A stretch of 47,353 nt of DNA from Brachionus koreanus (GCA_016987375.1 PJRA01000508.1:388948-436300), one strand, 5' to 3'; shown: positions 1 through 14,300, numbered from the stretch's first letter. The notes: a model not told the origin generated them from the letters alone. Translations and numbers: made by a program.

Positions 1-22
1 TCTGGTCTATGATATGATGTAA

Positions 23-95
23 GCCCGGCTAGCTCAGTCGGTAGAGCATGGGACTCTTAATCCCAGGGTCGTGGGTTCGAGCCCCACGTTGGGCG
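23..95 (+). tRNA. tRNA-Lys (anticodon CUU)
   Basis: Full cloverleaf of 73 nt. The acceptor arms GCCCGGC and GTTGGGC pair with two G-U wobbles. The D-arm holds the A-box TAGCTCAGTCGG, the anticodon loop is CTCTTAA with anticodon CTT, and the T-arm holds GGTTCGAGCC. A T-run follows within a few bases and would terminate RNA polymerase III. No intron. It decodes AAG lysine codons. Confidence 0.96.
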
Positions 96-212
96 ATTTT
101 TTTAAAAACTACTTAAAAAATAAGATTTTTATTATGATGAGTCAAAAAAATTTAGAGGTTTTGAGATTTTTTTACTATTTTTTGTTTAACAATATAAAAA
201 ATAAAAAATTAG

Positions 213-605
213 CTAATCTTCAATATATAAATCATTATCTAGGTGTTTATTAGGAAAATGCTGTGGTCTAAGAAAATGAGCCTTTGAGCGAAAAAGATGA
301 TAATCAGAAGAAGAAATATGTGGATCTAATGCTGGATTATTTAGAAGTTCGATCATTTCGAGCTCTTCTATTTGAGGTCTTGCGTCTTTTTCAAAAACAA
401 ACTTGGCTTTCGGTTGACAAAAGAAGAATACATTTTTTTCTAATTTTTTAAAATAAAATTCTGTATTTATAGCATAGAAATTCCAACAAAAACACAGAAT
501 CGCATTTTTATCAGACTTGACTTTGACTTTATGACTTGAACAACTCTGCTTTTTATCAAAGCGTTCTCTTTGCACGACTGGATGATTTAATTGAGATAGG
601 TTCAA
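213..605 (-). pseudogene. mariner-type transposase relic (C-terminal half)
   Basis: This open frame of 130 codons resembles the C-terminal half of mariner-family transposases. In order it shows a segment like the family's INSEFY..QL block (INTEFYFKKL), the second catalytic-Asp motif (family DNARPH, here KDARPQ) and the third catalytic-Asp motif (family PDLAPSDYHLFRSL, here SSSDYHLFRSKAHFL). The spacing between the two Asp residues is about 27 positions instead of the usual 34, so part has been deleted. The N-terminal DNA-binding half and terminal repeats are not visible. It is a dead copy lying just downstream of the tRNA-Lys gene. Confidence 0.72.
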
Positions 606-860
606 TCATCAAAACTTAATTTCATGAGTTACTGGTGTTGCTGATAATACTTTTCTTGAATAGTTACATAACAGTATCAAAAATTCAAAATTTTCATTTA
701 AAGTTTTCAATTTGTAAAATATTTCAGAATTAGTTCATAAAGAGTAAGACAATATTCTATGAGTCAACATTAGGACAAATCATATTGATCAAATATTTTA
801 TTTAAACAAAATTAAATATTTAAAAATTAAAACTTTGATTGAAAAAAAAGTTCAATAAGT

Positions 861-933
861 GGCGCCGTGGCTTAGTGGCTAAAGCGCCTGTCTAGTAAAC
901 AGGAGATCCCGGGTTCGATTCCCGGCGGTGCCT
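861..933 (+). tRNA. tRNA-Thr (anticodon AGU)
   Basis: A 73-nt cloverleaf. The acceptor stem GGCGCCG pairs with CGGTGCC, the anticodon stem CCTGT/ACAGG encloses loop CTAGTAA (anticodon AGT), and the T-loop is GGTTCGATTCC. An eight-T run follows as polymerase III terminator. No intron. It is identical to the copy at 1378-1450 on the other strand. Confidence 0.96.
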
Positions 934-1377
934 TTTTTTTATCTTGCCAATATTTTTAAATATAATCAAATTAATTAAATAAAAATTGAAAAAAGTATTT
1001 GGAAGAAAGAACATAAATACCTCAAAATTTTTACTTTTTTTTAAATTTAACCAAACCAGAATCATATTATTTAAGAAGAACTAATAATACATATGCATTG
1101 ATGTGTCAAAACTTTTATTTGAATTAGATTAGCTGTTTTAAAGCTTAGCGTCCGGTTTCAAAAGATAAAAAAATAAAAATTTGAATTCTACAAAATTTAA
1201 AGAAAATATTATTCATGAAAAAATAGTTTTGGAAAAATTGAATTTATACTTATAAAAAAAAAATTTTTAGGAAAACATTCTTTTTTGGGAATGAAATAAA
1301 AAACTATTTTAATCACAAAAATAGTTCACCAAATGAAGCGGTTAGTTCTGAATACGTTCAATTCTACTTGAAAAAAA
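934..1377. other. AT-rich spacer between the two tRNA-Thr genes
   Basis: 444 bp without a supportable reading frame. The two flanking tRNA genes point into it, so both would terminate here, at T-runs on their own strands. Confidence 0.6.
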
Positions 1378-1450
1378 AGGCACCGCCGGGAATCGAACCC
1401 GGGATCTCCTGTTTACTAGACAGGCGCTTTAGCCACTAAGCCACGGCGCC
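1378..1450 (-). tRNA. tRNA-Thr (anticodon AGU), second copy
   Basis: The exact reverse complement of the tRNA at 861-933, discriminator base included. The + strand has an A8 run directly before it, which is the T8 terminator of this minus-strand gene. Both promoter boxes are intact, so both copies should be functional. Confidence 0.96.
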
Positions 1451-1604
1451 CCTGGTGAATTTTATTTTTTGAACGATATTAACAAGATATTTTTGATTTT
1501 TTTAAAACTTAGATAAAACCTAAAAATTTTATTCATCAAGTCTAAGTAAATTTAATTTAATTTAAATATTTAAATCTCGTACTGCAAATGCATTGTTAAA
1601 ACTT

Positions 1605-1672
1605 TTTGTCTTTGAGGATATTGTACTCTCTACTTGCATGACTTAGCTACAAACCGCTCAATTATACATGTA
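1605..1672 (-). repeat. decayed tRNA-derived SINE head
   Basis: Read on the minus strand, this stretch matches the tRNA-like head of the SINE at 32226-32462. Both share GTTTG, then TAGTCATGCAAG or AAGTCATGCAAG, then AGAG, in the same order and spacing. Here the A-box is degraded (GAGCGGTTTG for GAGTGGTTTG) and the B-box is largely lost. The body and poly-A tail are not recognisable. The rest of 1451-2355 is AT-rich spacer with nothing else I can support. Confidence 0.5.
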
Positions 1673-2355
1673 TACAGGCTTTACATTTTTTATAAATTTT
1701 TGAATAGTTAATTTATGTTAAATCTTATAGTAAAGTCTAAATCAGCGATTTATAGTCAAGATTAAAAAGATAAATTGATTGAAATCAAATAGCTTTATTT
1801 TCTTTTAAATGTGACTTAAAATAAAATTTATTTTTTCATATTTTTCCTTTTTTTTATCATTTAAAGCGATTTAATCTTAGAAGAAGACAAAAGGAAAATA
1901 AAAACTTATTATATTTTGTTTTTTTTTATCGTTTTTTTAAATTTTTTAGGACAAAAATAGGAGAGCAACTTAAAATGTTTGTTTATTTTTTACAAATAAT
2001 AATGAAAATAAATTCAAATTTTTTTAAATAATTATTTTAGCATACATAATTAAATTACACTTAACTATTAAAATTAATACCTAATTTAAATTTTTTTGAT
2101 TATTTAAAAGAAAAAGGCTTTTAATCACTAAACTAACAAGAATGATTCAACACTTAGACAAAAAATTAAAAAATAAAATAAAAAACTTGTAATCCTAATT
2201 TTGCATTTGGTTCAAAAAAAATTTCAACACACTTGCAACACCGATCTAGATTTTCATTACTTATAAAAAAGCATAATTTAAATAAATAATTATTTGTTGT
2301 AATTAAAAAAATATAATAAGAAAAAAATTAAATTTTATTGATGGGCTAGAACGCA

Positions 2356-5300
2356 ATGTTAGAAGGTCTAGCTGCATGGGTCTTAAAGACATATATTGGT
2401 AAATACATAAACGTAAATCCTGATAAATTATCAATTGGTTTACTAAGTGGAGTTGTCGAACTAGAAAATGTTCCTCTCAAGCCGGACGCTTTCAATGACC
2501 TGAACTTTCCTTTTGAGTTAAAAACCGGAATTTTCGGCAAGATAAAGCTAAATGTTTCTCTAAACACACTGCGAGCGAGTCCATGGCTACTCCAAGCCGA
2601 AAAACTGTGCATAATATTAGGTCCTAAGGACTACAAACAAACAGTATTTAAACCGGTTGATGCTAATCAAAAATTGAACGAATTGGAGTCAAAATGGTTC
2701 AAAGAGGTCGAGCTACTCGGCCTGGATGAATCAAAAAGTGACCAAAAATCCGTTTTATTCAAATATCTTACAACAATAGCATACAGTTTGTTAAAAAATA
2801 TTAACATTAGTATAAACGAACTCGATATTAGATACGAGGATGAGTTGAATAAAATTTCTTTTGGTCTAAGAATCGATTCAATCTCAATTAAAACAGATCC
2901 AGACTGCCAAAATATCGAAAATTTCGACGATTCTGAGGATTTGTCTTCCAAATTATTCGAATTGAAAAATTTTTCTGTCTATTCAAGTGCATACAAAAAC
3001 GAAAACATCGACTTTATTGTAGAACCAACATCTTTCAAAGCCTATCTTTTTCGTAATTTAAGCCAGAAGCCTCTTAGAAAGCGGAAACAAGCGCGTATAC
3101 GCATTAAAACTCACATGGGATGTGTTAAAATGAATGTTGGAAAAAAAAATTTAGAAAATTTGTGCCAAATAATAACATTTTGTAATACATACTCAAATTA
3201 TGTTTTCAATAATAGATTTAGATCGGAAAAGAATACTAAATGGAGTTTAATATTGAAAAGCATTAGCTACCATGTAAAAAAACCCTCATGGCAGGATATG
3301 ATGAAATGGGCGCACGATGTCTCTCAATATAGAAAAATAATAAATAAAATTTATAACGGTGAAATTTTAAATGATGATTTTAGTAAAGAAAAAAATCGAA
3401 TTGAGACAGAATGGGAATATGAGCGTTTGTTGATAATTAGACGAGCAGTATTTGAAAAATTTGTTCTATCGGACCAATTTATCAACACAAAACGATCACA
3501 GTCCACAACTGTCAAAACAAGTTTATTTAATTATTTAAATTTTTATGGAATTTTTTCAAAAAATTCTAAAAATGATCCTAAATTGGAAGAAGAAGTGATG
3601 GGTTTAATTAATGACACAATTGAAAATGACACATTGTTAGGACGTGACTATTTGCTGGCAGTGCTTGAATTCAAACTTGACACATGGATTATAAATGTTG
3701 ATAAAATAGCCAAATTTAAGCTAGAACAAACCGAACTAATGATCGAAGCATTGCCTCGATTTGACTCCTTTTTATTTGAAATGAAATTATCCTCATTCTA
3801 TTTGATAGATTCAATAAACAAAAATCGAACATTTTTTCCAAATTTAATTTATCCTCAAAATGCCAAAGAGTCCGAGCAAGTTTTTTCGCTCAGCTACGAA
3901 CACAATCCACCCAATTCAAAAAATTCTCATCTCACCATTAAAAGCTGTGGTTTTGATTGTATATTTAATCGAGATTTTTATTCACAATTGCTAAATTTTA
4001 CCCATAATTTTTCGCTTTTATTCAATCGAGCCGATCAAGTTTTGCTAAGAAAAAATTTGAAACCATCCAAATCGTTTAGTCTAAAAACATCGCCAATACA
4101 CAAAATGACTTTTAACTTTGAAATAATGGCACCAAAAATTCTCATACCAAAAGAATATTACAACAAAGACTCCAATTGTTTAATACTTGACTTTGGTAAA
4201 TTAACTTTTAGAAATAAGGACTTGATTATTCAGGATAAGTTGTATGACAATGAGGAAAATGATGATGAGGAGGAAGAAGAGTTTGTCACTCCGGTAAGCA
4301 CTCCACCAAATGAGCCAGAAGACGAGCACGATCCAGATTTAAGCAAGTACTATTCAAATTTTGATCTTGATCTCAACAACTTACAAGTGCTCAGTGGCAA
4401 ATTAGTATCCAACAATCTTAGAAATCAGCTCTCCAAAGGTCATTCAGATTTTCATCTTTTGGAAAAATTTAATATTAATATTCAACTTGGAATTTTAATG
4501 AAAATAAATCTAAATCAGCAAGTAAGCTTTTTGTTTAATACACAATTGGCTCCAGTACGACTTATGCTCAGTGTTAAACTGCTCAAATTAAATATAGACG
4601 ATTTCAAATTAATAAATCTTTATGAAACAAGCAAACTGTTTAATAATTTAATGCAGAAAAATGAAAAACAAACCAAAACGGACAAGTTTAAACTTCCATT
4701 TAGACACAAAAATGTGAAAAAATTTTTCCAAATGGATTTGAAGCTAAATGAAGTTGATATAACAATGAGCGTACAAAATGCCGAACTACATGAGACACTA
4801 GGCCACATTGATCCCAAGAGCATATGTGAACTTAAGTTTTATGCCATAAACTCAATGCTAGAAATGAACAACAAATTTGATGTAGACTTTCGCTTGAGTT
4901 TATATAATATGCTGTTGATAGATGCAAGACAAATATACGGACCAGACTATCAACTATTGGCCGCAAGTCACGAGCATGTATTGCTCGATTCAAGCACTGG
5001 CACCATCACTAATCAAATAACAAACGAATTTACTCGTTATCAAAAGCCTTTGATTTGTATTAACATGCTTATTACTAGTCAAATTGAGCAAAATATGGCA
5101 CGGTATGATGAGCTAAGCATTGATGCCAGTTTTAGCACTCTTGATCTCGTACTTAACCCAGAGACTCTGTCTGAAATTATAATTTTATTGTACGGAGTTT
5201 ATTTGAATATTAAGCCGAACTATTTGAAAGCAGATAATGAAGTAAGCTACGGCGATCAATCTCAATTAAAATCAAGCATCAATTTTCGATTTAAACGCTT

Positions 5301-8300
5301 GACTGCCTTGATGTTTAAAATAAACGATGATGAAACTGCTCGTAAAGTTGCCCTGTTTTCTTTGGATGGAGTTTTGCTTAATTTAACTTTGGCGCCAAGT
5401 GATAGATTCATGGACCTGAGCACTCAAATAGATGGCTTCAATGTGACCAGTTTGCTGGCCAAGCCGACAACTGTTTTCTCAATCGGTCAACTACAGGACA
5501 AATCTTCGACTGGCTCATTTATGTCCAGAGGAGTTTTTAACATGGATTTTTCAAAAAAGTTTATCGATAGCCAGGAAGCCAAGGAGCTCGAATTGAAAAT
5601 AGCTTCGTTGTGCTATTTGCACAAGCCTGAGCTCATAAATGACCTTCAGCTGTGTTTCAGAGATTTTATGAGATTTCATGAGAAAATAATGGAAGAAGTG
5701 GCTGACAAGGCTGCAAAATTAGCTCTCAAAATGCTTAATAAAGGAAAGACATATTTAAAAGACAAATTGTCGAAAAAAAATTCAAAATGGATCAAAATCA
5801 AGATACAATTTCAGACTCCAGTGGTAGGAGTACGCTTGAAAGAAACTAACCAATATTTTGTTGCTCATTTAGGCAAAATAACTATCGAAAATGATATTAA
5901 AGAACATTCGCTGACTAAATTTAGCATTCGTTTAAATGATATGACTGTTTTTTCAATGTTTTTACAACAACAAGAAGTGCACAACTTGTTCAAATTGTTC
6001 TACGATCCTGTTAAACGCGAGAATCTGATGGATAAGACAAGTATTGGTTTAAAGTTGAATTATGAGCATAATAGAGAAAATTCTAGACTTGTTATTCAAT
6101 CGGTTATAGACAATTGTTCAATTACATTGTCAAAGCTTGGTCTTGAACAATTGATCAAAATATCAGATAGTCTTGTCTATGAAGAAAAAATGGATTTAAA
6201 AAAGTCAGAGAGTAGAAGCAAACCAATTGAGATTAAAAATCATTTCATAGATTCATCAGCTATTGACAATAAAAACGTAATTTAAAATTTTTTAAATTTA
6301 ATTCTAATTTTCAAAAAGAGACATTGTTAATTTTGGAATTAAAAAAAAAAAAACAAAACAAAAGTCTAAAGCCGATCAATTTTTGGTGATAGTATTTTGG
6401 TAAAAAATAATTAAAAAGTTTCTTAAGGTTAGCGTCTAGTATAAACTACCCCACTATCTGAATTTAAAAGAACCAACTTTAAATTATTAATCTGCATACT
6501 TAAAAACCTAGGTAAATTTGTTTGTTTGGGTGAGTAAAAAAATAAATTTTTTGAATGGATGCCCTCAAAAATTCAAAAAAAAAAAATCTTCCTCTTCAAG
6601 CTTTAATAACTCAATGTTAAAGTATGCATATCCTAATAGTATTGTATCAATTCTGATAGGAAATAATCTCTTCTACAAAAAAGTGGCATATTTGAAATAC
6701 CATTTCGCTAATTTACCAAGATAATGATCAAACAAAGGCTTAAAACACGTCTCGAATTTTTTAGCATTTCATACAATTCAGTTTTATAAAAAAAAAATTT
6801 TATTTAAAAAAATAAATTAATTATTTAAAGTCGGTTCTTTTAAATTCACAAAGTGCGGTAGTTTTGCTACGTGCAAACCTTAAATTTTAAAATTTTGCTT
6901 TTGCTCACTGTTCTTCTAAAATTTAAGACGACCATTAAGATCGAATTCAAAGAAAATATTGGCAATATAAATTAATTGTAGTTTTTGTTGACGGCCAAAG
7001 GACCGCCAATGACAATGGTGTTCGCCATCTTGATGGCCACAAGTGTTAAAATTTTTTTTCTAAATTTCATTGTTTTTTTTATACTTAATTCTTTTATCTA
7101 TCAAATTTTCATATTTGAATTTTTTTTTAATTCTATTTTTAATCTTATTTATTCTTTTTTTCTGAATCAGTCAATATTTAAAAATTTATTACATATCATT
7201 CTTAATTTAAATCTATCTAATTTAAATTTTTTAAAAGTTTTAATTTGATTTTTTTTGTTTATTAACTTATTCAAAAATATTATCTTATATTTAAAGTTAT
7301 AGCAGAAAAATAAGTTTGAACGAGAAAAAAATCAAAGTTATGACTTGATTTGACTTTAGACCTGTTACCTATAAACAAGTCTGTTATGTGCATTAGCTTT
7401 TGACTTCAATATTTTAGAAATGACAATGGAATTTTTAAAGGAAACAAAGCGAGATTTTTTCTTCTACTATGTCAATGCGAAATTTTTTCAATTGAATTAG
7501 TTTATTAATTACTGTCAGATAAGATTTTTTTAGAACAAATTTTGGCAAGTTCATTGTAAAGAAATATATTATTTAACTAATGGTCAAAAAGTTGAAAGTG
7601 ATGCCATCAAATTTGAAACTTTGTTAGATGAAGCTGCGGTGAAGTTTCAAATTTTATTATTCAAAAAATTTTTTAAATAAATTCTCAAGCTCAACCTCCA
7701 CCGCAGCTTCATCTAACAAAGTTTCAAATTTGATGGCATCACTGTAAATTGAGCATGCAAAAAATGAAAAAATAAAATTCTTAAATCAGTATACCATTTT
7801 CTTATTTATTTATTTGCTTATTGTACCGAACTAATGCTCGTTCAGATTAAATAAAATAAAGTATGTTAAGATAAAATGAAATAGAGAGTTAAAGGATACA
7901 TTAGATAAGTTTAAATATTCAGTATAACAATGTTAATTTATTTTTATTTTGAATGACTGTTAATTTTTTTTTCAAGAGTGCTTCGTTCGAAAAAGCCGAA
8001 AGTCTTAATGAATATGAGAAAATATTTTGTTTAATTAGTGAAGAAGATGACTTAGAGATTGATGGTGAAGAGAGTTTAAGCATTAAAATGGATATATCAT
8101 TTAAAATAGAAAAGCTTCAAATAGATTTTTTGGCAGATGTTGAGGTTGCCGGTCAACAAATAGCTGAATTGTGCTTCAAAGAATACGAATTAAGAATTAG
8201 CAAATATTATAGATATTTGACAAATGTATCAATGACGCTAAAGTCCATGCATTTGATAGATAAATTGCTTGTAAGTGATGATAAAGCATATCTTTTATGG

Positions 8301-11300
8301 AGTGGCACTTCATCTAAAATTCGTCCTGAAATATTCAACAAACAATTAATTGAAAATTTGAGCTTTTCAGCTCCGAGTCTCGGAAAAAACATGAATTTCA
8401 TGAGATATTATCGAAAATCAAAAAAAATTAAAAAAAATGATGAATTTTTAAAAAATATGCTCGAAATGAGTAAATTTTATCAATGCGAGTCTATTTCATT
8501 ACCAACTGAACTTAGTAAACCGAAAATTTCAGTCGAAAATAATGATTTGTATTCTAAACCAAAGCAAACTAGCTTTAGAATATCCGAATCAGCATCTAAC
8601 ATTGTTTCAATAAATGAGGAAGATCTAAATCCACTTGTTAGAATAAATTTAGTAATTATTGATGAGAAAAATTCAAATTTCAATCAAAAATATCAAAACA
8701 TAAATCGCTTTATTGACATAAAATTTTCTCGATTAAAACTAATCGTAAATCCAGAAACATGGATACTTGTTTTAGATGTGCTGGGTCTTGGAGCCAAGTC
8801 ATATCCCATCGGATCTCAAGCTAAAAATTTAGACGAAAAAAAAAACAGTACTGGCATTAAATTCATGGTTGAGGAATTCAGTATTGAACTAAATGAGGAG
8901 AAAAGCCATACACCAATTGCCAAGTTAAAAATTGACGATGTTAGAGCTCTAATTGAGTCAAGACCTGAATATTTAAATGCCAATGGTCAGCTAGGAAGTC
9001 TTGGTATATTTGATTCTTCGGCTCATCAAGGCCTTTATCCCGATAAATTTTTGACATCAGGTGACCAAGCACTCACATTTGAATTTTTTAAGCACACAGG
9101 TCCTTTGGATCAACTTTTGAACCGAGAAAATTTTGACACCAGTATAAAGCTTAACATGAATTCGGTTAAATATGTTCATACTCAAAGATTTTTATCGTCA
9201 TTAACCCAATATTTTCAACAATTTAACAAACTACAAGAGGCGCTGGGTAAAATGAATGCTATTTCATCCGGTGAAAAGAATATCTCATTTGAGCCTCAGC
9301 GCAGTTCTAGAATTAAATTAGATATTCAAACAGAATCACCTATAATTGTTATACCTGTTAATTCGGATTCGGATCAAGTCCTAGTATTTAATTTAGGTTT
9401 GTTGTTTTTTTTATTTGTCTGTTTTAGAATAATTTTAATGGAATTATTTAATAACTTTAATAATAAAAAAATAAAATGTACAGCGCTAAACAGATGAGGG
9501 TTCAATTTTTCAATAGTAGATTATTTGAATCGTTTGTCAAAGTTTGTTCAAAATATTTATTTTTCTGTTACAACAATCGTTATCAACTGTTTTGGTATTG
9601 TCAATGACCCTAGTGCATAGTGTAGCTTATTAATATTTTTATTTAAATTGTCAATCCTTTTCAATAGAAGAAATAAACAAAATTAAGTTTTCGCTCCCAA
9701 ATAGAGGGTTCATTTTATGTGTTCTCTCTTTACTCTGACTCTTATTTTCTCTTTATATCTTTAAATAGAAAATTAGCATATTCCTTTGATTTTTGTGTCC
9801 TTTAAGTCATACATTGTATATTTCTGTTACTTAATTAAGATCCTTGTAATTCCATAATAATTTTGAATGGTGTGTGCTAATTCATTAACTAAATTAAACT
9901 TATTTTTCACCAGTTTTATTTAACTTATATAAATTTACAATTTTTTTTTTATAAAATTACTTAATTGATATAAATATACAGATTTATGTTAAAAATCAAG
10001 TTTACAACTTATTTTTCTAATTTTTAACTAATTTAAAAAAAATAAGATGTTTTGACAGGCTCAAAGAAAAAAAAATATAAATTTTAGTTGAATGGTTAAA
10101 AGATATTTTAAGCAAATTGATGTCCGTATCAAATAACATACATATTTTTGTAAAAAAAGTTACCATGATTTGTTCAAAATGCATATTAAAAAAACTATTT
10201 TAAAAGAAGCATTAGTATATAAAAAAAGCCAAATATTGAATTGATATAGAATACTGATTACTACAATTATTTATTATTATTTATTACTATTATTTTACAA
10301 ATATTGAAATTTTGAAATTTAGAATTGATTTTTTTTATAAATTAAAAATATTTTCACTGGACAATCTAAAAGACCAGACTTGTAATACATTTTTAAATAC
10401 CATTTATTTTTTTTTAAGGAAAATATTATTTAATTTATTATTTTAATACATATAAGAAAAGTTATGATGAATAATACAAGTTATGCAAAATTAGCAATTC
10501 TTTTTTTTTCAAGTAATCTTAGTTTAAGTTCCAGTAATTCTAGTTAAAAAATAATAAATCGCTATTTTGAATATTTTGAAACTTTATTTTTGCTGAAATC
10601 GATCTCTATTTCTGTTTTAATCCCATTTTGTCAAAAAAAAGCTTATTTATTTAGCTGGGTTAATAATAATAATATTAGTAATATTCTACGATCAACTTAG
10701 TTTAACTATATTGACAAAGCCGGATAATTAATTTAGTACCACTATAGTAGACTTTTTCATTGTTTTTTTCCACCGACATTGTTGAATTCATTCTCGTTGT
10801 TTGATATTTTAAATTCAAGTTTATTAAAAACTAACCTTTTTTTTATCAAAATATCTAAAAAAATACACTTCTAGTATATTTTAAGAAAACTCTAACATTT
10901 GTTTAAGGTTAGATTTCAAGTTTTTAAATAATTATAAAAATTTTATTTTCGCAAAAAATTCAATTTTAAAAGAAAAGAAAATTTAAAGCGTAAAAATTTT
11001 TGGGCATATCGAAGTTTTTGATCAAAATATAATGATCATGCTAAAAATTATTCTTTTTTTTTATTATTTAAATATTTTGTTTATAAAATAATTTTACACA
11101 AGAATACATTTTCATGTGAAGCAAACCCAATAACTAATATGTTAAAGCAAACCCAATTGAGATTAAAATCAGCTTTTAACTTTAAAAATTTTTTGCTTAA
11201 AAATATTTGAAACCTTTTTTTATAATTATAATTTTTGAGCATGGTAATTTTAATTTGATCAACAGCTTCTGATTATTTTTTTTTAAAAAGAGAAAATAAA

Positions 11301-14300
11301 TTCCCATCTAGGGGATTAGTTTTTTTTGGATTCTTTTCAATTTAATGCGATATAAGGTATAACTCATTAGTTCTTGAATAACTTTAGGATCAAGAAGACC
11401 CTCTTATTAAATGACTCGGAAATTTTAGATTTTACAACAATCCTGGTAAAACATTGTAAATTTACTACTTTCTTCGTAAAATTTGGTAAATTTAGAATAT
11501 TCTACCTTAATTGTTATTAAGTACAAAAAGCGGAACACCGCAGTAATTTTTGAATTTTTTTTTGAAATGAAATTAATTTTAAAATTATGAAAATTTTTTT
11601 AATCTAGATTTAAAAATAATATTTTTTGAATTTTTTAAGGTAATATCGAAGTAAAAAATAAATTTGAATCATCTGAAAATATAGACCCTTTAAATTTGTC
11701 CGATTTATCCAATTCAAGCTCGGTAAATAACTCGTTGTGTTTGAATGATGATCAAAAGCATTGCTTGTTAGACTTGATAGAAGTTAAATTCAGAAACACC
11801 CAATTGTACTCTGCAGAACGATATGTACTGAACGAAAATTCTAAACTATCATCATCTGATCTAATTTTTATCTCATTCGGTTTCAAGAACACTGGAACAA
11901 TTCTTAGAACAGAAAATACAATTCAATTTCATTTGGAACGCAATTTGGAGAGCGAAATATCTCATCGTTCACCAGATTGGCATGTATATTCTAAGTTTAG
12001 TTCAGTTCAATTAAAAATAAATCTTTCACAATATAAACTAATTCGCGGTATACTTGATCAAAACATAGGAGAGCAAATTCTAACTGATTTAAATCCAGCA
12101 TTTAGTCTCACAAACTACACTGAAAACTCGTCTAATTCAAACATATGGAAAAAAATAAGTCTCATTTTTGACCTGGAGAATGTTTTTATTGAATTGTTAA
12201 ATGAAAATGAGAAACCATTGGCATCAGCTGTATTGATTATTTCATCGTTAATATTTGAGAGTTTCTCAGATGATACTAAACTCGTTGATTTAGTGTCTAA
12301 TGAAATTCAAATTAAAGACACGCGAGAGCCTAATTTTGATGTGCTTTTAAAAAAATCTCTCGATAGAAAAGACTCAAAGCGCCTTCAATTGGAAGTGCAT
12401 TACAAATCGAAAAAAAATTCCAATAAATACTCAATTTTGTTCAATAATTGTCGTGTCATTACCATAATGGATTGGTTAATGGAAATGAATAGCTTTATTA
12501 AAAAGTATGAGAATAAAAGTGTTCAAAGTAGCAATCAAACACAAGTTCCTAATGAAATAAAAATAAATTTAATAAACACTGATTTTGTTCTTGCTGAGCA
12601 AATAGCTGAACCTCATTCACAAGCAATAATCCTTCGATTGACTGCTTATTTTGAATACAGTGAACTTAAAACAGATCCCATAGACACTAGATTGCAGTCT
12701 TTCGAATTGTTTACATGTCAAATGAACGACATTGAACAAACTGCATTGTCTATTATCGAGCCAAGCACTTTAAACATAGTGCTAAAAAAAAGAAATGAAT
12801 TTAAGCATATGATTGAGATGAATGCGGAAAAACTACGTCTTAGATTTTCTTATTTAGATTTTAAATTGTTTATAAGAGTGATTAAATCAGTCAAATGTCA
12901 AATAGAATCAAGCAAAAATGAAAATAGTAATAAAAATAGCAACTCTACTGTCAAAAATAAAAATTCCTCTATTGATTTAAATGATCTAATTGTGTCTATA
13001 GATTCATTTTCAGTATGTATTATTGATGATTGTAATGATATAGACATACCATTAGGTGATATTCAGTTTAAAAAACTTAAACTCAATCAAAAAATTACAT
13101 CGCCAAGTCATGGTTCGGTTGAATTTGCACTAAATGTTGACTATTACAATCGGTTACTTTCCGATTGGGAGCCATTGGTCGAACCATGGTTGGCTAAGTT
13201 GTTTTGGAAGTCAAAAATAGCCTCCAATGTGCTCACACTAACTTCAATGGATGTACTAAATTTTAACTTGACAAATCCGTTCATCAACATTTTGACTGAG
13301 ACTTTGACTAATTGGAAAAAAGACTTTGACACTTTGACAGTCAAAAACCACAAGTTGTTCTATCCATTTATTCTTATTAACTCTACTGGTCAAGCCATAC
13401 AATTTATGAAATTGGATACTGACTCGGAATGGACCCAATTGGCATCTGGATCAACTATTAAGTTCAATTTTTTCAAACAAAAATCACTTTACGGCCAAAA
13501 GACCCATAATAATCAGCTTAGAAATTTGTCACGAAACAAAATTCGTGTTAAACTGGAGGACTGGTGTGAAATAAGACCACTGACTGTGGACAAAGTTGGC
13601 ACTTATTTCAGAGATATTTATCCAATGTCTGGCCAAGGTCTTAGTCGAATAATATTCGACATTTCCCTGCAGCAAAATGCAACTAAATACATTGAGATAA
13701 AATCGCCAGTTACTATTAGAAACAAACTTGACCATGCTTTGCAATGTAAAATTGAATGTGGTAAACTTGAACCGATTGTATTTGATATTGGCCAAGACAA
13801 AGAGATATCAGTGCCTATAAAATATTTACCATGCAATGTTAGCATAAGACCGGCTCATTTAAAAAGTGAATTTAGTACTGGTTCATTGAATTTGTGTGAA
13901 TGTAAACCGGGACAAGTTGAATATGTTCCATTGACTTGTAAACTAGAAGATAAAGAGAAAAAATTTTATTTTTTTGCTAAAATAAAACGCCATAAGTTTG
14001 AATCAGATGTTAAATTGAGACGCAAATTTGACTTTATACCAGGACATTCGATAAAAATCGAGCCTGCTTTTACAATTAGAAATTTGTTACCTATCGAATT
14101 GCGCTACTTTTTTGACAGATTAAATGGACGCATTGATTCGGACAATTTGCTAAATTTTTACGATGTTGATGTATCTAAATCGGTCGAATTAAATCTCGAA
14201 ATAGATAATTATCACATGCATAAAAAACTTGAAATAAATCAAATTAAACTGTTGGGTAATTTGGTGCAGAATAACCAAGCATCAAATCGAAAGTATACGG

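Larger units (their letters stand above)
6277..7976 (+). other. VPS13D intron 1 (1.7 kb) containing two inverted-repeat elements
   Basis: The donor GTAATT follows an AAC codon and the acceptor TTTTTTTTCAAG precedes AGT GCT, both in phase 0. Open frames inside it are low-complexity. The notable content is the TTAA element and the hairpin listed separately. Confidence 0.8.

Noticed and set aside
6985..7248. 87-codon frame in VPS13D intron 1
   Set aside because: Mostly Phe/Ile/Asn from T-rich DNA and lies within an intron; no start context or homology.
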